Virus record (IMG/VR): IMGVR_UViG_3300035670_000214
Span: 1-61,427 of that record
Strand: one strand, 5' to 3'
DNA: 61,427 nt
Source of the DNA: a virus
The notes beneath the pieces were generated by a model. That model saw nothing but the letters and a program-made list of their open reading frames with translations, searched no databases and had not been told where the DNA came from. Made by a program: the position numbers and the translations under genes. Shown piece after piece: positions 9,205-18,855 of this stretch (within the stretch, counting starts at the first letter, position 1; each line of letters begins with the position of its first letter).

Positions 9205-10560
9205 ATGGCATTTTCTCCTATTGGAAACCTAGACCTTGGTAAGTATTTACAGATAGTCTTCACTCGTGGAGCAATGGTTCAAGTTAGCAAATCACAGCGT
9301 GAATGGGACATGGTAAGTCGCATGCGTGATGGCAACCCTAACGGTCGCGAGCGTCGCTTCCTTTTCATCAACAGCCTCGGTTACGCAGCTGCTCAGACTT
9401 CTAACCCAGCTTTTACTGGCGCTTTCCCAGCAGCACAGAAGGCTAGCATCGCTGAATACACAGCCCTCTACAAGCAAATCGACGTAACTGTTGAGCTTGA
9501 GTATAACCTCTGGAAGTCGGCTCAATTGACTCCTGAGAAGTACGCGGAGCCTCTCGCAAAAGAGATTGAACTCAAAGCTATCGTTGCTCGTCGTTTGATG
9601 GGTACCCACCTCTTCGGTGACGGAACTGGCGTATACGGTACAGCTGCTTCTGCTTCTGATACTACAGGTGCTGGCGGCTCAGTAACTGTAACCCTTAACC
9701 CAGCTGCACGCGGCCACGTTCGTTGGTTTCAGTACGGTGACCTTTTCCTCTGCGCTAACGCAGATGGTAGCTTGGACAGCCCAACTGTCGTAGGTACCTT
9801 CTACGCATGGAGAGTTAAAAACATCTTGCCTAAAACTAACCAAGTAGTACTCGAAGCCATCAACAGCGCCGGTTCTGTACTTAGCCTTACCGCCTCTAGC
9901 ATTGACGCAACTGACGTATTCTACCGCGTTGGTCAGCAAACTCTTCCAGACCTTTCTTCTGTAGGCGACTACGGTTCTGCTACAGACGTTATGCCAGGAC
10001 TAGCCTCGCTCATCTCTAACGATGGCCGACTTGTTCACGGCATCACAATGTCTGGTGCAGCTGCTGGTACTGTCCTTAACTGGGGCGGCTCAGCTATCGA
10101 CATCGACGCCTTCCAAGAGGGCTTGGATGAAGTTGACATGAGAACTGGTAAGGGCGAATTCAGCTACAAGTTAGCTGTTATGGCTCCTGAAACACGTGCT
10201 GCTCTCATCGCTTCTCGCGAAGATGACCGTCGCTTTAACGTAGTAACGGACGGCCTCCGAGGTGGTAAGGGCTTTGGTTACATGCACGATGAAGATACAG
10301 TAATCTACACTCCATCTGAATTCTGCCCTAAGCAGGAAATCTACGTCCTTCCAGAAGGCAAGCAAGATGGTAACAAGATTATCTCTTACTTCGGAACAGA
10401 CTACGAAGCAGTTAGCGTTTCTGGCGGAAACAGCATGATGCTGAAGCCTTCCTCCAGCGGTGGATTTGAAAAGAATATCGTTAGCTACATGCAAGCTCGC
10501 GGTACTATGGTCTGTCACCGTCCAGCAGCTGTATTGCGCGTAACAAACTTTACTGCCTAA
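9205..10560 (+). CDS. Major capsid protein
   Basis: 451 residues immediately downstream of the scaffold gene, preceded by AAGGAAT. It has an HK97-like look: a helical region near residues 80-140 and a beta-rich insert with GTGVYGTAASASDTTGAGG. Codons are visibly more uniform than in neighbours, as in highly expressed structural genes. It is followed by a terminator hairpin. The fold is inferred from position and size; no signature motif was used. Confidence 0.85.
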   Translation: MAFSPIGNLDLGKYLQIVFTRGAMVQVSKSQREWDMVSRMRDGNPNGRERRFLFINSLGYAAAQTSNPAFTGAFPAAQKASIAEYTALYKQIDVTVELEYNLWKSAQLTPEKYAEPLAKEIELKAIVARRLMGTHLFGDGTGVYGTAASASDTTGAGGSVTVTLNPAARGHVRWFQYGDLFLCANADGSLDSPTVVGTFYAWRVKNILPKTNQVVLEAINSAGSVLSLTASSIDATDVFYRVGQQTLPDLSSVGDYGSATDVMPGLASLISNDGRLVHGITMSGAAAGTVLNWGGSAIDIDAFQEGLDEVDMRTGKGEFSYKLAVMAPETRAALIASREDDRRFNVVTDGLRGGKGFGYMHDEDTVIYTPSEFCPKQEIYVLPEGKQDGNKIISYFGTDYEAVSVSGGNSMMLKPSSSGGFEKNIVSYMQARGTMVCHRPAAVLRVTNFTA

Positions 10561-10581
10561 TTGAAGCAAGAGTAAAGTTAG

Positions 10582-10605
10582 GATACTCTTCGGAGTATCT
10601 ATTTT
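10582..10605 (+). terminator. Terminator after the capsid gene
   Basis: Stem GATACTC / GAGTATC capped by TTCG, followed by TATTTT: a good intrinsic terminator 22 bases after the capsid stop. The remaining gap to 10732 holds a second nested structure: CGGCC at about 10641 pairing with GGCCG at about 10672, enclosing an AGTTCT / AGAACT hairpin, then GTTTTT. Confidence 0.75.
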
Positions 10606-10732
10606 ACAGCTTAATAATTAATACTCGGATAAAAGGGAGTCGGCCAACCCCGCAAGTTCTTTTAAGAACTAGGCCGAAACGTTTTTGGGGTACCGTACAA
10701 CCCCTACCTCACTCTACCCATGAGGACGCGGG

Positions 10733-11872
10733 ATGGCAACCAGATATACCACCAATCTACGTTTGCGCATTGAGGATAACCTCACCGCAGACGCCATATA
10801 CAACCTTCAACGTATAGACGAACTGGGAGCTGTATTCAAGCTCTCGACCAGTAGCACAGTCGAACTATCCTCAGCTGAAGACGTGCTCATCCAACCAAAT
10901 AATCCAGCAGCAGGTGGCTCGGGCGTAGGCGGACTCGTTCGCGTAGGTTCATCGGGTCAACCAGCCGATGACATTAATCTATTCGCTAGTCGTGTCAACT
11001 TCTCCGCTCAGACTGTAGACTTCGGCAACGCAAATCTATTAGGCAACTTCACTATACCATGGGACAGGATTGACGCTAGCGGTGGCGGAAGTGTAGCTAA
11101 CTTTCCAGACTTTGAATCAGCCGTACTAGCCATACCAGCAGTATCAGCTAATACCTCTCACCCAAGCATTATCGGTAACCCACACCAGACTACCGCAGCT
11201 GACGTCGGAGCTTACAGCACGAGTCAAATTGACGCACTACTTGCAGCCAAAGCTAACCTTAGCCTATTAACGACCCACACTAGCGCAAGTACTGGAGTCC
11301 ACGGTATTACTGGTGCGGTTGTAGGTACAACTGATGCTCAGACTCTTAGCAATAAGTACCTAGACGCTGACAGCAACCAAATAGTCAACCTCAAGAATGC
11401 CAGCATAGCTGAGGGTGCTAACATCCACGGTTCTAAGATTAGACCGCTGTTCGGGAATCAACAGGTCCAGACCTCAGCAGGTCTACGCCTAGATGGCGCA
11501 TCCCAATACGTGGTTCTTCTACCGTCTGCTGCCGTCCAAGCTACACCCCTAAGCTTTCGCCTTCCTAGCTCTTATGGCTCGGCAGGCCAGGTGCTTGCCA
11601 CAGATGGCAACGGCAACCTTAGCTGGCAGAATACCGCCGGAGCTGCCATCAGCGAGGAAGTCTACCTCTGGCTTGATACCGATGGGGTACAGAAGACCGT
11701 CATCCATAACTTTAACAGTCAATCCCTCGACATTACCATTAGAGATACTACTGACAATGAATTAATCTACGTACCAGACATTAATTTCCTTGACAATAGT
11801 ACCCTAGTTCTGATAAGCTCTGAACCACCAAGCAATGCGTGGCAAGTAATAATACAAGGAGTAGCTAAATGA
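10733..11872 (+). CDS. Fibre-like structural protein 1 (MATRY start)
   Basis: 379 residues, beginning MATRYTTNLRLR. The middle contains a DAQTLSNKYLD segment like the QTLTNKTL repeats of many phage fibres. The C-terminal 70 residues (HNFNSQSLDITIRDT to SNAWQVIIQG) form the same domain seen at the end of the next gene (HNLGSTDVVVSL to SGWRVIVQKI). It probably belongs to the tail fibre or adsorption apparatus. It ends in ATGA overlap with the next gene, so the two are co-translated. The precise role is unknown. Confidence 0.65.
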   Translation: MATRYTTNLRLRIEDNLTADAIYNLQRIDELGAVFKLSTSSTVELSSAEDVLIQPNNPAAGGSGVGGLVRVGSSGQPADDINLFASRVNFSAQTVDFGNANLLGNFTIPWDRIDASGGGSVANFPDFESAVLAIPAVSANTSHPSIIGNPHQTTAADVGAYSTSQIDALLAAKANLSLLTTHTSASTGVHGITGAVVGTTDAQTLSNKYLDADSNQIVNLKNASIAEGANIHGSKIRPLFGNQQVQTSAGLRLDGASQYVVLLPSAAVQATPLSFRLPSSYGSAGQVLATDGNGNLSWQNTAGAAISEEVYLWLDTDGVQKTVIHNFNSQSLDITIRDTTDNELIYVPDINFLDNSTLVLISSEPPSNAWQVIIQGVAK

Positions 11873-13659
11873 AAATTTTCGGTAGTATCAGTAGGTTGGT
11901 GAGTATCATCTTCCGCAAAGACGGTCAAGATGTTACTTTCCGCCCAAATCAGTCAACCACTTACACAGCAGCCCGTGACATCCAGTTGCCAGTTGGCGAC
12001 GCTGACCATGAATTGGTTGGCAAGGCCGCTAGTCAGACGCTCACTAACAAGTCAATGTCTGGCGATGACAACACATTCTCAAACATTGGGATTAGCTCCC
12101 TTAAGACTGCTCTGTCTGACGCAGACAAGTTGCTACTTCGTGACGTATCCGGCGCAGTAGTATCTGCTAAGTTGGAAGACAAGCACGTTGCCGCTGGTGC
12201 AGCCATTGCCCTCAGCAAATTGGCAGCCCTCACAGCTAGCAAGGTACTTGTATCTGATGGCTCAGGCGTCATCAGCGCATCTAGCGTAACTAGCACTGAA
12301 CTCGGCTACCTCTCTGGTGTAACCTCTGGTATCCAAAGCCAATTGGACGCACTCTCTGCTTCTAGCTCTGGCGCTCTTTCAGACGCTATCGACGACATCC
12401 AAGCTGATATTGCGGCCCTCACCACTGACGACATCGAAGAGGGTTCTTCAAACCTGTACTTCACCGACGCTCGCGCTCAGGCAGCAGCTGTCGTTGACAC
12501 TGGCTACGCTGGAACCGAAACTAACAAGGCTCCTTCTGTCCGTGCAGTTGTTGCAGCTATCCAAGACGTAACTGACGCTATCGACAGCCTCCAATCTAGC
12601 CTGGAAGCTGCTGACGACGCTTTGGCCGCTGACATTGCTTCTGAGGCTTCTGCTCGTGCAGCTGCCGACAGTTCGCTTCAGACTGCCATCGACAATGAAG
12701 TGTCTGCTCGCCAATCTGCAGTTTCCAGCGAAGCTAGCACACGAGCCGCCGCTGACCTTTCTCTCCAAGCTGAAATTGACGCTGAAGAGATTGCACGTGC
12801 TGCAGCCGATGACGCTCTCGACGCTCGTTTGGACGTATTGGAAGGCGCAGACACAGTAGCTGGTTCAGTAGCCAAAGCGCTCAAAGATGCTAATGCTTAT
12901 ACTGATACTGAAATCTCTGCTCTTGAATCCTCAGTCAATAGTTCAGTTTCTGCCCTTGAATCTGCAGACGATGCAATTGAAGCTCGCCTCGACATCCTCG
13001 AAGGTTCAGCTGCAACTGTTGGTAGTGTTGCTAAAGCCGAAGCTGACGCTAAAGCTTACGCTGACCAAAAGATTGCTGACCTTATCGACGGCGCTCCTGC
13101 CCTCCTCGATACACTTAATGAATTGGCTGCTGCTATTGGCGACGACGAGAACTTCGTCACCACTATCACTACCAGCATCAGCAATGAAGCCTCGGCTAGA
13201 GCTAGTGCGGATACCACGCTCCAGAACAACATCAACGCCCTCGAGACTGCTCTCGAAGCCGCTGACTCTGACCTCCAGGACGCTATCGACGCTGAACAAG
13301 CTCGTGCCGAAGCTGCCGAAGCTACTCTCCAGTCGAACATCGACCTCAAGCTAAATAAGCCTAGCTCAGGTGACGCAGCGGATAAATACCTCCGTAGCAA
13401 TGGCGACGGTAGCACCTACTGGGACGTAGGCTACATTCTTCCAGTCTACAAAACTAACTGGGTTGCAGCCGCTGGTACAAGCAAGACTGTCTCCCACAAC
13501 CTCGGTTCAACGGACGTGGTCGTCAGTCTGGTGGACCTGAGCGATAACCAGGTTATCGGCGTAGATAGCATCGTCGTAACGGACAGCAACACAGTAACAC
13601 TCTCCTCCTCGGAGGCTCCTTCGGCTTCCGGCTGGAGAGTTATCGTTCAGAAAATCTAA
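11869..13659 (+). CDS. Tail fibre with coiled-coil repeats (MKIFGSIS start)
   Basis: 596 residues. The N-terminus MKIFGSISRLVSIIFR is shared with the fibre gene at 14003 and is probably the virion attachment peptide. A SQTLTNKSM repeat follows at about 55-65. Residues about 230-480 are heptad-rich with repeated SARAAADSSLQ / ARLDILEG / EAEAKAYAD-type units, a long trimeric coiled-coil shaft. The C-terminal domain is shared with the preceding gene. Starts by ATGA overlap. Long open frames on other strands here are artefacts of the repeats. Confidence 0.75.
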   Translation: MKIFGSISRLVSIIFRKDGQDVTFRPNQSTTYTAARDIQLPVGDADHELVGKAASQTLTNKSMSGDDNTFSNIGISSLKTALSDADKLLLRDVSGAVVSAKLEDKHVAAGAAIALSKLAALTASKVLVSDGSGVISASSVTSTELGYLSGVTSGIQSQLDALSASSSGALSDAIDDIQADIAALTTDDIEEGSSNLYFTDARAQAAAVVDTGYAGTETNKAPSVRAVVAAIQDVTDAIDSLQSSLEAADDALAADIASEASARAAADSSLQTAIDNEVSARQSAVSSEASTRAAADLSLQAEIDAEEIARAAADDALDARLDVLEGADTVAGSVAKALKDANAYTDTEISALESSVNSSVSALESADDAIEARLDILEGSAATVGSVAKAEADAKAYADQKIADLIDGAPALLDTLNELAAAIGDDENFVTTITTSISNEASARASADTTLQNNINALETALEAADSDLQDAIDAEQARAEAAEATLQSNIDLKLNKPSSGDAADKYLRSNGDGSTYWDVGYILPVYKTNWVAAAGTSKTVSHNLGSTDVVVSLVDLSDNQVIGVDSIVVTDSNTVTLSSSEAPSASGWRVIVQKI

Positions 13660-14002
13660 CTTTGGCTAATAGGAGCTGGACGTTAGATTAAGTTACCTTC
13701 GGTAACCAATCTAATGTCGGCCCCTTCGCCTTATAACGAGGGCCAGGGTTGGCCCCCGCTTCCCAAGTATAGGATGTACTTGGCTGACGACATTTAGACG
13801 GGTCAGATGATATTAAAAAAATATCGTGGTGACACTTTAGATGTCAACTTGTAACTTTACTTTTCAGGTAGGAAGAGCTAAAGTTATTCACGCATCCTAC
13901 CGAAGAGTCCTTCAGACTCTAAGTTACGTGATGGGTATCACTTAACCGGTCGGATGAGCATAACATCGGGGCGACACCCCGCCAATAAGGAGAAGCTAAA
14001 GT
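13660..14002 (+). other. 343-base non-coding spacer packed with hairpins
   Basis: No gene seen. At least nine inverted repeats can be read: nested stems TTAGATT / AATCTAA and GTTACC / GGTAAC (13683-13714); GGCC / GGCC (13741-13754); CCAAGTA / TACTTGG (13763-13783); GATATT / AATATC (13809-13825); TGACA / TGTCA (about 13830-13845); GGTAGGA / TCCTACC (from about 13867), AGAGTC / GACTCT, GTGAT / ATCAC and GGGG / CCCC before the AAGGAG site of the next gene. It separates two fibre genes with the same start peptide. Confidence 0.7.
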
Positions 14003-17000
14003 ATGAAGATTTTTGGTAGTATCAGTGAATTGGTTGACTTAGCCTTTAGACTCGCTGGCGGGAAGCAAGTGAAGCTTCGCTCCGCTACCCAGACCACCGC
14101 AGGTAGCACAGTAACAGTAAACGTCCCGGACGTAGCAGCTACCGGTGACACGCAGAACATGATATTGACGAATGCTACTCAGACCTTAACTAATAAGACG
14201 CTGACTAGCCCAGTAGTTAGCGGTGGTACCATCAACAACTCCATCATCGGCGGGTCTACCCCAGCAGCTGGTACCTTCACTGACATCGTAGGTTCTACGC
14301 TCGATATCAATACTTCCGCCGAGTTACAGACACTTACTATTCCTAGCTTATCAACAGCTGGTGTATTGCACAATAACTCCTCAGGCGCAGTAAGTTCTTC
14401 CCTTGTCGTTAACGCCGACGTAGATGCTGCAGCAGCTATCGCATTTAGCAAATTGGCTACCCTCGCTTCCGGAAATATCCTCGTAGGCTCTAATACAGGC
14501 GTAGCTACCTCTCGTGCAGTCACTGGTGATGTAACCATCAGCGACCTTGGTGTTACCGCCATTGGCGCTAGCAAGGTCACCGATAGCATGCTAGCTGGTA
14601 ACATAGCTAGAACTAAGCTGGCTACTGGTAACAACTACCGCATACTTGCTAACGATTCCTCAGGTGCAGTGTCTGAGAACGCTGCTTTGACAGCTAACGA
14701 AGCAGTAGCTACCGATGCAAATGGCCAACTGGTATCAGTAACCGGCGTATCCGCTACTGAACTGGGTTACTTATCTGGCGTAACATCCGACGTCCAAACA
14801 CAAATAGATAGTAAGCAAGCAGCTGATGCTACCCTTACTGCTATTGCTGGTGTAACCACTGCCGCCGATAAGTATATCTACTTCGATGGTGTAGATAGCG
14901 CACAAGCAGCTACTATCACCTCATTTGCTCGCGGCCTTTTGGACGATACTAGTGCTACTATAGCCCAGAATACCCTGGGTTTGGGCTCTATGTCCACCCA
15001 GGCTGCCACCAGTGTTAATATTACCGGCGGCACCATACAGACAACTAACCTTCAGAATAACACCCTGAACGGCCATAAACTCGGTTCTGGTTCTGCAAGC
15101 ATTGCTAGCTCTACTCTAACTCCAGCATCTAATAAGTCACTTCAACTTATCGCTTCAGCAGCCAACTTCGGCATGATAGCCAGTCCAAGTGACGGACAGG
15201 AATATGTCCTCGTCAATGAATCTGCATCTGACATTACTATACAGAATCTTACAGGCGCTACTGCAGCTAACCAAATTTATACTGGTACTGGAGCAGATTT
15301 TACCTTTAAGGCTAAATCAGCCGTATCAGTAGTCTACGACGGTACACTTAGCAAGTGGATGTTGACTGGCGGCGGCGGTGGAGCTGGTGGACTTGCTACC
15401 ACCTACGTTACAGCTGGCGGCATCACTGCAGTCAAGAATACTCACTACCTTACGAATCTGGCTGCATCGGGCCAGACCATTACTCTCCCAGCTGGTGTTG
15501 ATGGCGACGTCATCCGCTTCTCTGACGCAGGTGAAGTCTGGGATGTATACCCACTTACCATCGCCCCAGCAAGTGGCGAGAAGATTGATAAGCTTGCGAT
15601 AGATGAGACGCTCGTATGTGACGTCAAGCGCGGCTGGGTTGAGCTCTCCTACAACAGCACCTTCGGCGGCTGGGCTTTCATGTCTCTGGCTTCCAGCTCT
15701 GGCAGTGCCTCTGGCTCTGGCGAGATTAATGCTGTGCTTAACGCCTCGGCAGCAGCTGACACTACTGGCTGGACGAATGCTACACGCGTAAGCTCTGGCT
15801 CACCTTTGGACCCAGTTGTCACTACAGCCCTCAGCATTTCAAATGTGGCAGCTTCCGAAGGCCCTACCTCAGGTGGCTACTACTCTATCGCAACAATGCC
15901 AGCTTCATTACGAAGCAGAAAACTTAAACTAGAATTCTACTATTCCACACCGGCTACAGATGTGTACAAGGTGTCGGTTTATGCCGGTTCAACCAGACTG
16001 TCCCTCAGCAGTGACAACTCAGGAGCTACAAGCCTACCAGCCAACGTAACAGGAGGCTTCTTCAGCGCATCCTTCGACGCTACTACAGCTTCGGCTTACA
16101 CACTGAACATCACCCGTACCTCCGGTACTACTGGCGCAATCACGGTTACGAATGTTGTCGTAGGCCCAGGCATCGTAGCTCAGGGTGCAGCTATTAGTGA
16201 GTGGCAGAGTTATACGCCTGCAAGTACGCAAGGTTTTGGTAATCCCACTGCTACGGTTTATAGATATAAACGTTCAGGTAGCTCAATAATTGTCTCCGTG
16301 AAATTTACCGCTGGCACGGTTACAACTGACGAAGCACGTATATCCCTCCCGTCCGGGCTCACGAGCGCAACCACAAATGCATTGACTATGGTGGGAGCGT
16401 ATGCAAGGGGTACAGGTACTACAGCATCGGCAAATCAAGTATATATTGAAAACGGTGCGGCTTACTTAACTTTTGGACGGGCAGATGGAACCTTAGCTGG
16501 ATATGCTAAGCGGCAAGGTAGTCAGCTTGTTTCCGCTGGTGAGGATTTTGGTTTTACTACTGCAGAAATCCCCATCGCTGAGTGGGCCGGAAATGGCACA
16601 GTCAATTTGGGACAAGGTGCTAACCTCGAATATGCCTTTAATAGCTCGGCTACCACCACGACGGACACGACGAGTTTTGGCTATGGTCCGACCGGCGCTG
16701 CTTTTGCTGCGTTTGCTCCAGGTGGAACAGCAAGTGTAGATAAACGAGTCAGGTTTCAGTATCCAATACAACAAGATGATGAATTGGTTGTCGAAGTGCA
16801 AGAAGCTGGTACTGGAACTTGGGTGCCCTTAATTTCCCGTTTAGGGGCTTTTTACAGCAACGCTGCAGGTACTACCTACTACGGGACTCAATTGATACGT
16901 GTATCTGGTAGCTCGACTGATGTTGATGTTGCATTCTACGCCGCAGCTCCATCTCAAGGAGCCTGGTCTTCATTAAGTACCTGGAAATGGCGAGTACGCA

Positions 17001-17494
17001 AAGCCAAGGCCAGCGCCCCTGTTGGTTTCGGTCTAGCTACAGCTGACCAAGCTGGTCTGTTACGTGGCTACAGCAACATGTCCAAGATTCGCCTGAATAC
17101 TGGTAATGGCTACGGGTCTACTAACACAGCTATCCGACGGTTCACTAACACAGTAGTTAATACCGGAACAGGTATTACCTACGCTGATAGTGCAACGCTT
17201 GGAGCTACGTTTACTGTCAATGAAGCTGGTATTTATGCAATATCGTATAGTGACGGATTTAATGCTGCAGCTGCTTTTGGGATTAGTTTAAACTCAACTC
17301 AATTAACAACAGCTATCGCAACTATTACAGCAGCAGACCGTTTGTGTATGTCAGTAACATCGGCAGCTGATTACCATTCCAGCGTCAGCGTAACTTTAGC
17401 CCTTTCTGTAGGTGATGTTATTCGCGCACATGCAGGAACTGCGGACAGTACAGCTCCTGTAAGAACGCAATTTACTATCCAACGTATCGGTTAA
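14003..17494 (+). CDS. Long tail fibre / receptor-binding protein
   Basis: 1,163 residues. N-terminus MKIFGSISELVDLAFR matches the fibre at 11869. Residues about 55-75 carry TQTLTNKTLTSPVVSGGTI, a repeat common in phage fibres. The middle is a beta-rich shaft. Around residues 730-870 is a beta-sandwich of the YTPASTQGFGNPT type, and the last 150 residues (from about NTAIRRFTNTVVNTGTG) look like a C1q/TNF-type jelly roll, a frequent receptor-binding tip. AAGGAG precedes the ATG. It ends before two hairpins, closing the transcript. Confidence 0.8.
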   Translation: MKIFGSISELVDLAFRLAGGKQVKLRSATQTTAGSTVTVNVPDVAATGDTQNMILTNATQTLTNKTLTSPVVSGGTINNSIIGGSTPAAGTFTDIVGSTLDINTSAELQTLTIPSLSTAGVLHNNSSGAVSSSLVVNADVDAAAAIAFSKLATLASGNILVGSNTGVATSRAVTGDVTISDLGVTAIGASKVTDSMLAGNIARTKLATGNNYRILANDSSGAVSENAALTANEAVATDANGQLVSVTGVSATELGYLSGVTSDVQTQIDSKQAADATLTAIAGVTTAADKYIYFDGVDSAQAATITSFARGLLDDTSATIAQNTLGLGSMSTQAATSVNITGGTIQTTNLQNNTLNGHKLGSGSASIASSTLTPASNKSLQLIASAANFGMIASPSDGQEYVLVNESASDITIQNLTGATAANQIYTGTGADFTFKAKSAVSVVYDGTLSKWMLTGGGGGAGGLATTYVTAGGITAVKNTHYLTNLAASGQTITLPAGVDGDVIRFSDAGEVWDVYPLTIAPASGEKIDKLAIDETLVCDVKRGWVELSYNSTFGGWAFMSLASSSGSASGSGEINAVLNASAAADTTGWTNATRVSSGSPLDPVVTTALSISNVAASEGPTSGGYYSIATMPASLRSRKLKLEFYYSTPATDVYKVSVYAGSTRLSLSSDNSGATSLPANVTGGFFSASFDATTASAYTLNITRTSGTTGAITVTNVVVGPGIVAQGAAISEWQSYTPASTQGFGNPTATVYRYKRSGSSIIVSVKFTAGTVTTDEARISLPSGLTSATTNALTMVGAYARGTGTTASANQVYIENGAAYLTFGRADGTLAGYAKRQGSQLVSAGEDFGFTTAEIPIAEWAGNGTVNLGQGANLEYAFNSSATTTTDTTSFGYGPTGAAFAAFAPGGTASVDKRVRFQYPIQQDDELVVEVQEAGTGTWVPLISRLGAFYSNAAGTTYYGTQLIRVSGSSTDVDVAFYAAAPSQGAWSSLSTWKWRVRKAKASAPVGFGLATADQAGLLRGYSNMSKIRLNTGNGYGSTNTAIRRFTNTVVNTGTGITYADSATLGATFTVNEAGIYAISYSDGFNAAAAFGISLNSTQLTTAIATITAADRLCMSVTSAADYHSSVSVTLALSVGDVIRAHAGTADSTAPVRTQFTIQRIG

Positions 17495-17497
17495 TCC

Positions 17498-17538
17498 GGT
17501 CCCGAAGGGGACCATCCCGTTACTTCTAGCGAAGTAAC
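17498..17538 (+). terminator. Twin hairpins after the long fibre gene
   Basis: GGTCCC / GGGACC with loop GAAG (17498-17513), then an 8-base stem GTTACTTC / GAAGTAAC (17519-17538). The promoter that follows immediately makes a terminator function likely even though the U tract is short. Confidence 0.55.
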
Positions 17539-17545
17539 TTCTGAC

Positions 17546-17574
17546 TTGACCTGGCACCTCAGCAGGTTTACAAT
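17546..17574 (+). promoter_or_regulatory. Sigma70-like promoter, fibre locus
   Basis: TTGACC at 17546-17551, 17-base spacer, TACAAT at 17569-17574. It directly follows the twin hairpins and precedes a 90-base leader before the fibre gene at 17666. Confidence 0.75.
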
Positions 17575-17605
17575 CTGAGGTGTATTCTTTCTGTTTTAAC
17601 CACTT

Positions 17606-17643
17606 ATGGCTAACCCGTTCCCGACAGGGAACCTGGTGGCCAT
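17606..17643 (+). promoter_or_regulatory. Leader hairpin before fibre gene
   Basis: ATGGC... pairs with ...GCCAT as an outer stem and GTTCCC / GGGAAC as an inner stem. It begins with an in-frame ATG, but that ATG has no ribosome site and is buried in the stem, so the real start is taken as 17666. It may control mRNA stability or ribosome access. Confidence 0.55.
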
Positions 17644-17665
17644 ACAACGAATAAGGAATAAACGC

Positions 17666-18544
17666 ATGGCCAACTTGTCTAGTAAAACAGGCACCATTAC
17701 CACGCCTGTCCAGACCCAGATATCACTATCCAACAATGCCACCACGTCAGTTCAAGACATGTCTGCTTACGATTCCCAGGAAGTAACTGGCTTCGTATAC
17801 GTGGATGCAACCAACGACCTCCGCTGCAGCTTTAGCGTAACCGTCGTCAAGAACGGCGCAGGCACTTACGAAGTTGCAGCAGTAGACCAATCTGGTGATA
17901 ACTATTCCTCAGCCCCGCTTCTCACGTTTAGCATGAGTAGCAGCACCCTCCGCGTAACTCTACCGAACGTAACAGGCTTCGCATCCGCCTACATGCGCTA
18001 CCAACTCTCGGCCCCTTACCTCGGGGGTAACTACCCACTGAGTGTATCGGCTAGTCAGGTTTTAGGAAATGCTGCAGGTACAGCACCAACTGCTGGCTAC
18101 ATTGGGGAAATTAAGAAAAGCACAGTGACAACGGCAACAAATATACCGGGTGCAACAGGTACTTTTGCTGACGCAGCAAATATATCTATTACGGCAGGTA
18201 TTTGGTTGGTATATGGAGCAGTCAGTATTGCGAGAAACTCGGCAACATTTAGTTCTACAGACATTGCATGTGGATTTAACACGACATCAGGAAACTCAGC
18301 AGCAGGTCTGAAGGAAGGTATAAATTATATAAACCCAGCAGCTTTAATAACCACAACGTTCACGAGGGTTGATTTGGTTTTGCCTCCAACACTTGTCAGG
18401 TGCGATGGAACCACTATTACTCGTGAAGAAGATAGTGTAGCGTTTGCTTCCGGAACCACTTTGTACCTCAAGCTTTATGTAGCAGCATTTAGTGCGGCAA
18501 CGCCACAATATACTGGAAAATTTGTAGCTATTCGCATAGCTTAA
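17666..18544 (+). CDS. Fibre-like structural protein 3
   Basis: 292 residues from the ATG at 17666, chosen because ATAAGGAAT lies just upstream, as in other genes of this phage. An in-frame ATG at 17606 would add 20 residues but lies in a hairpin. The protein is beta-rich and Thr/Ser-rich. From about residue 145 it matches the whole of the next small gene: AGYIGEIKKSTVTTATN here and DGYIGEIKSVSTATAIT there, both ending in RIA. This is probably a receptor-contacting domain. Transcribed from the promoter at 17546. Confidence 0.65.
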   Translation: MANLSSKTGTITTPVQTQISLSNNATTSVQDMSAYDSQEVTGFVYVDATNDLRCSFSVTVVKNGAGTYEVAAVDQSGDNYSSAPLLTFSMSSSTLRVTLPNVTGFASAYMRYQLSAPYLGGNYPLSVSASQVLGNAAGTAPTAGYIGEIKKSTVTTATNIPGATGTFADAANISITAGIWLVYGAVSIARNSATFSSTDIACGFNTTSGNSAAGLKEGINYINPAALITTTFTRVDLVLPPTLVRCDGTTITREEDSVAFASGTTLYLKLYVAAFSAATPQYTGKFVAIRIA

Positions 18545-18623
18545 CAAGTTGGACTCTATCGAGTCCACCAGGCTGACCGAAAGGTCAGCTGTCTCCCTCA
18601 AAAATGAATTGAACGATAAGGAA
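18545..18623 (+). other. Spacer with hairpins GGACTC and GCTGACC
   Basis: Two clean stem-loops, GGACTC / GAGTCC with loop TATC and GCTGACC / GGTCAGC with a GAAA loop (18551-18589). No U tract. Probably an mRNA 3' end or processing structure. Confidence 0.5.
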
Positions 18624-18775
18624 ATGGGGGGGTTGCTAACAGCAACTGGACGTTTCCAACCAACAACAGATAAACAATCCACTCTGGCGGGTGTCCTTAA
18701 AAAGATGTGACTGTTGCCAATCCCACTAACGTGGTCCTGCAACTTCGCATTTACCCCCGCCAGAATCCGCCCTAA
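18624..18775 (+). pseudogene. Frameshifted small fibre fragment
   Basis: ATAAGGAA precedes an ATG at 18624. Frame 0 gives 28 residues and stops at 18710 (TGA) just after TTAAAAAG. A -1 step at that A run continues with an uninterrupted, protein-like sequence, KKDVTVANPTNVVLQLRIYP, to a TAA at 18775, for about 50 residues. One extra A would restore the frame. It may be a decayed fragment, a sequencing indel or a -1 frameshift site (U AAA AAG). An inverted repeat TCTGGCGGG / CCCGCCAGA spans the region and CGCCC / GGGCG follows it. Confidence 0.45.
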
Positions 18776-18825
18776 CGGGCGTCCTATCAACAGATTCAAC
18801 AACCTTCATTAGAAAGGGTAAATGC

Positions 18826-18855
18826 GTGGCTACTAGATACATAAGGCGTGAATAA
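18826..18855 (+). CDS. Short MATRY-type leader ORF
   Basis: GTG GCT ACT AGA TAC ATA... encodes VATRYIRRE then TAA. GAAAGGGTAA upstream could bind ribosomes. The frame ends inside the start of the 139-residue gene at 18848 (+1 frame), so it may couple translation or be a remnant of a start module found also at 10733, 21734, 21811 and 21883. Confidence 0.35.
   Translation: MATRYIRRE

Noticed and set aside
12887-13354. Long open frame in another frame of the coiled-coil fibre gene
   Set aside because: Leu/Ser/Thr-rich sequence produced by reading the repetitive GAx-GCx codons off frame; no ribosome site.
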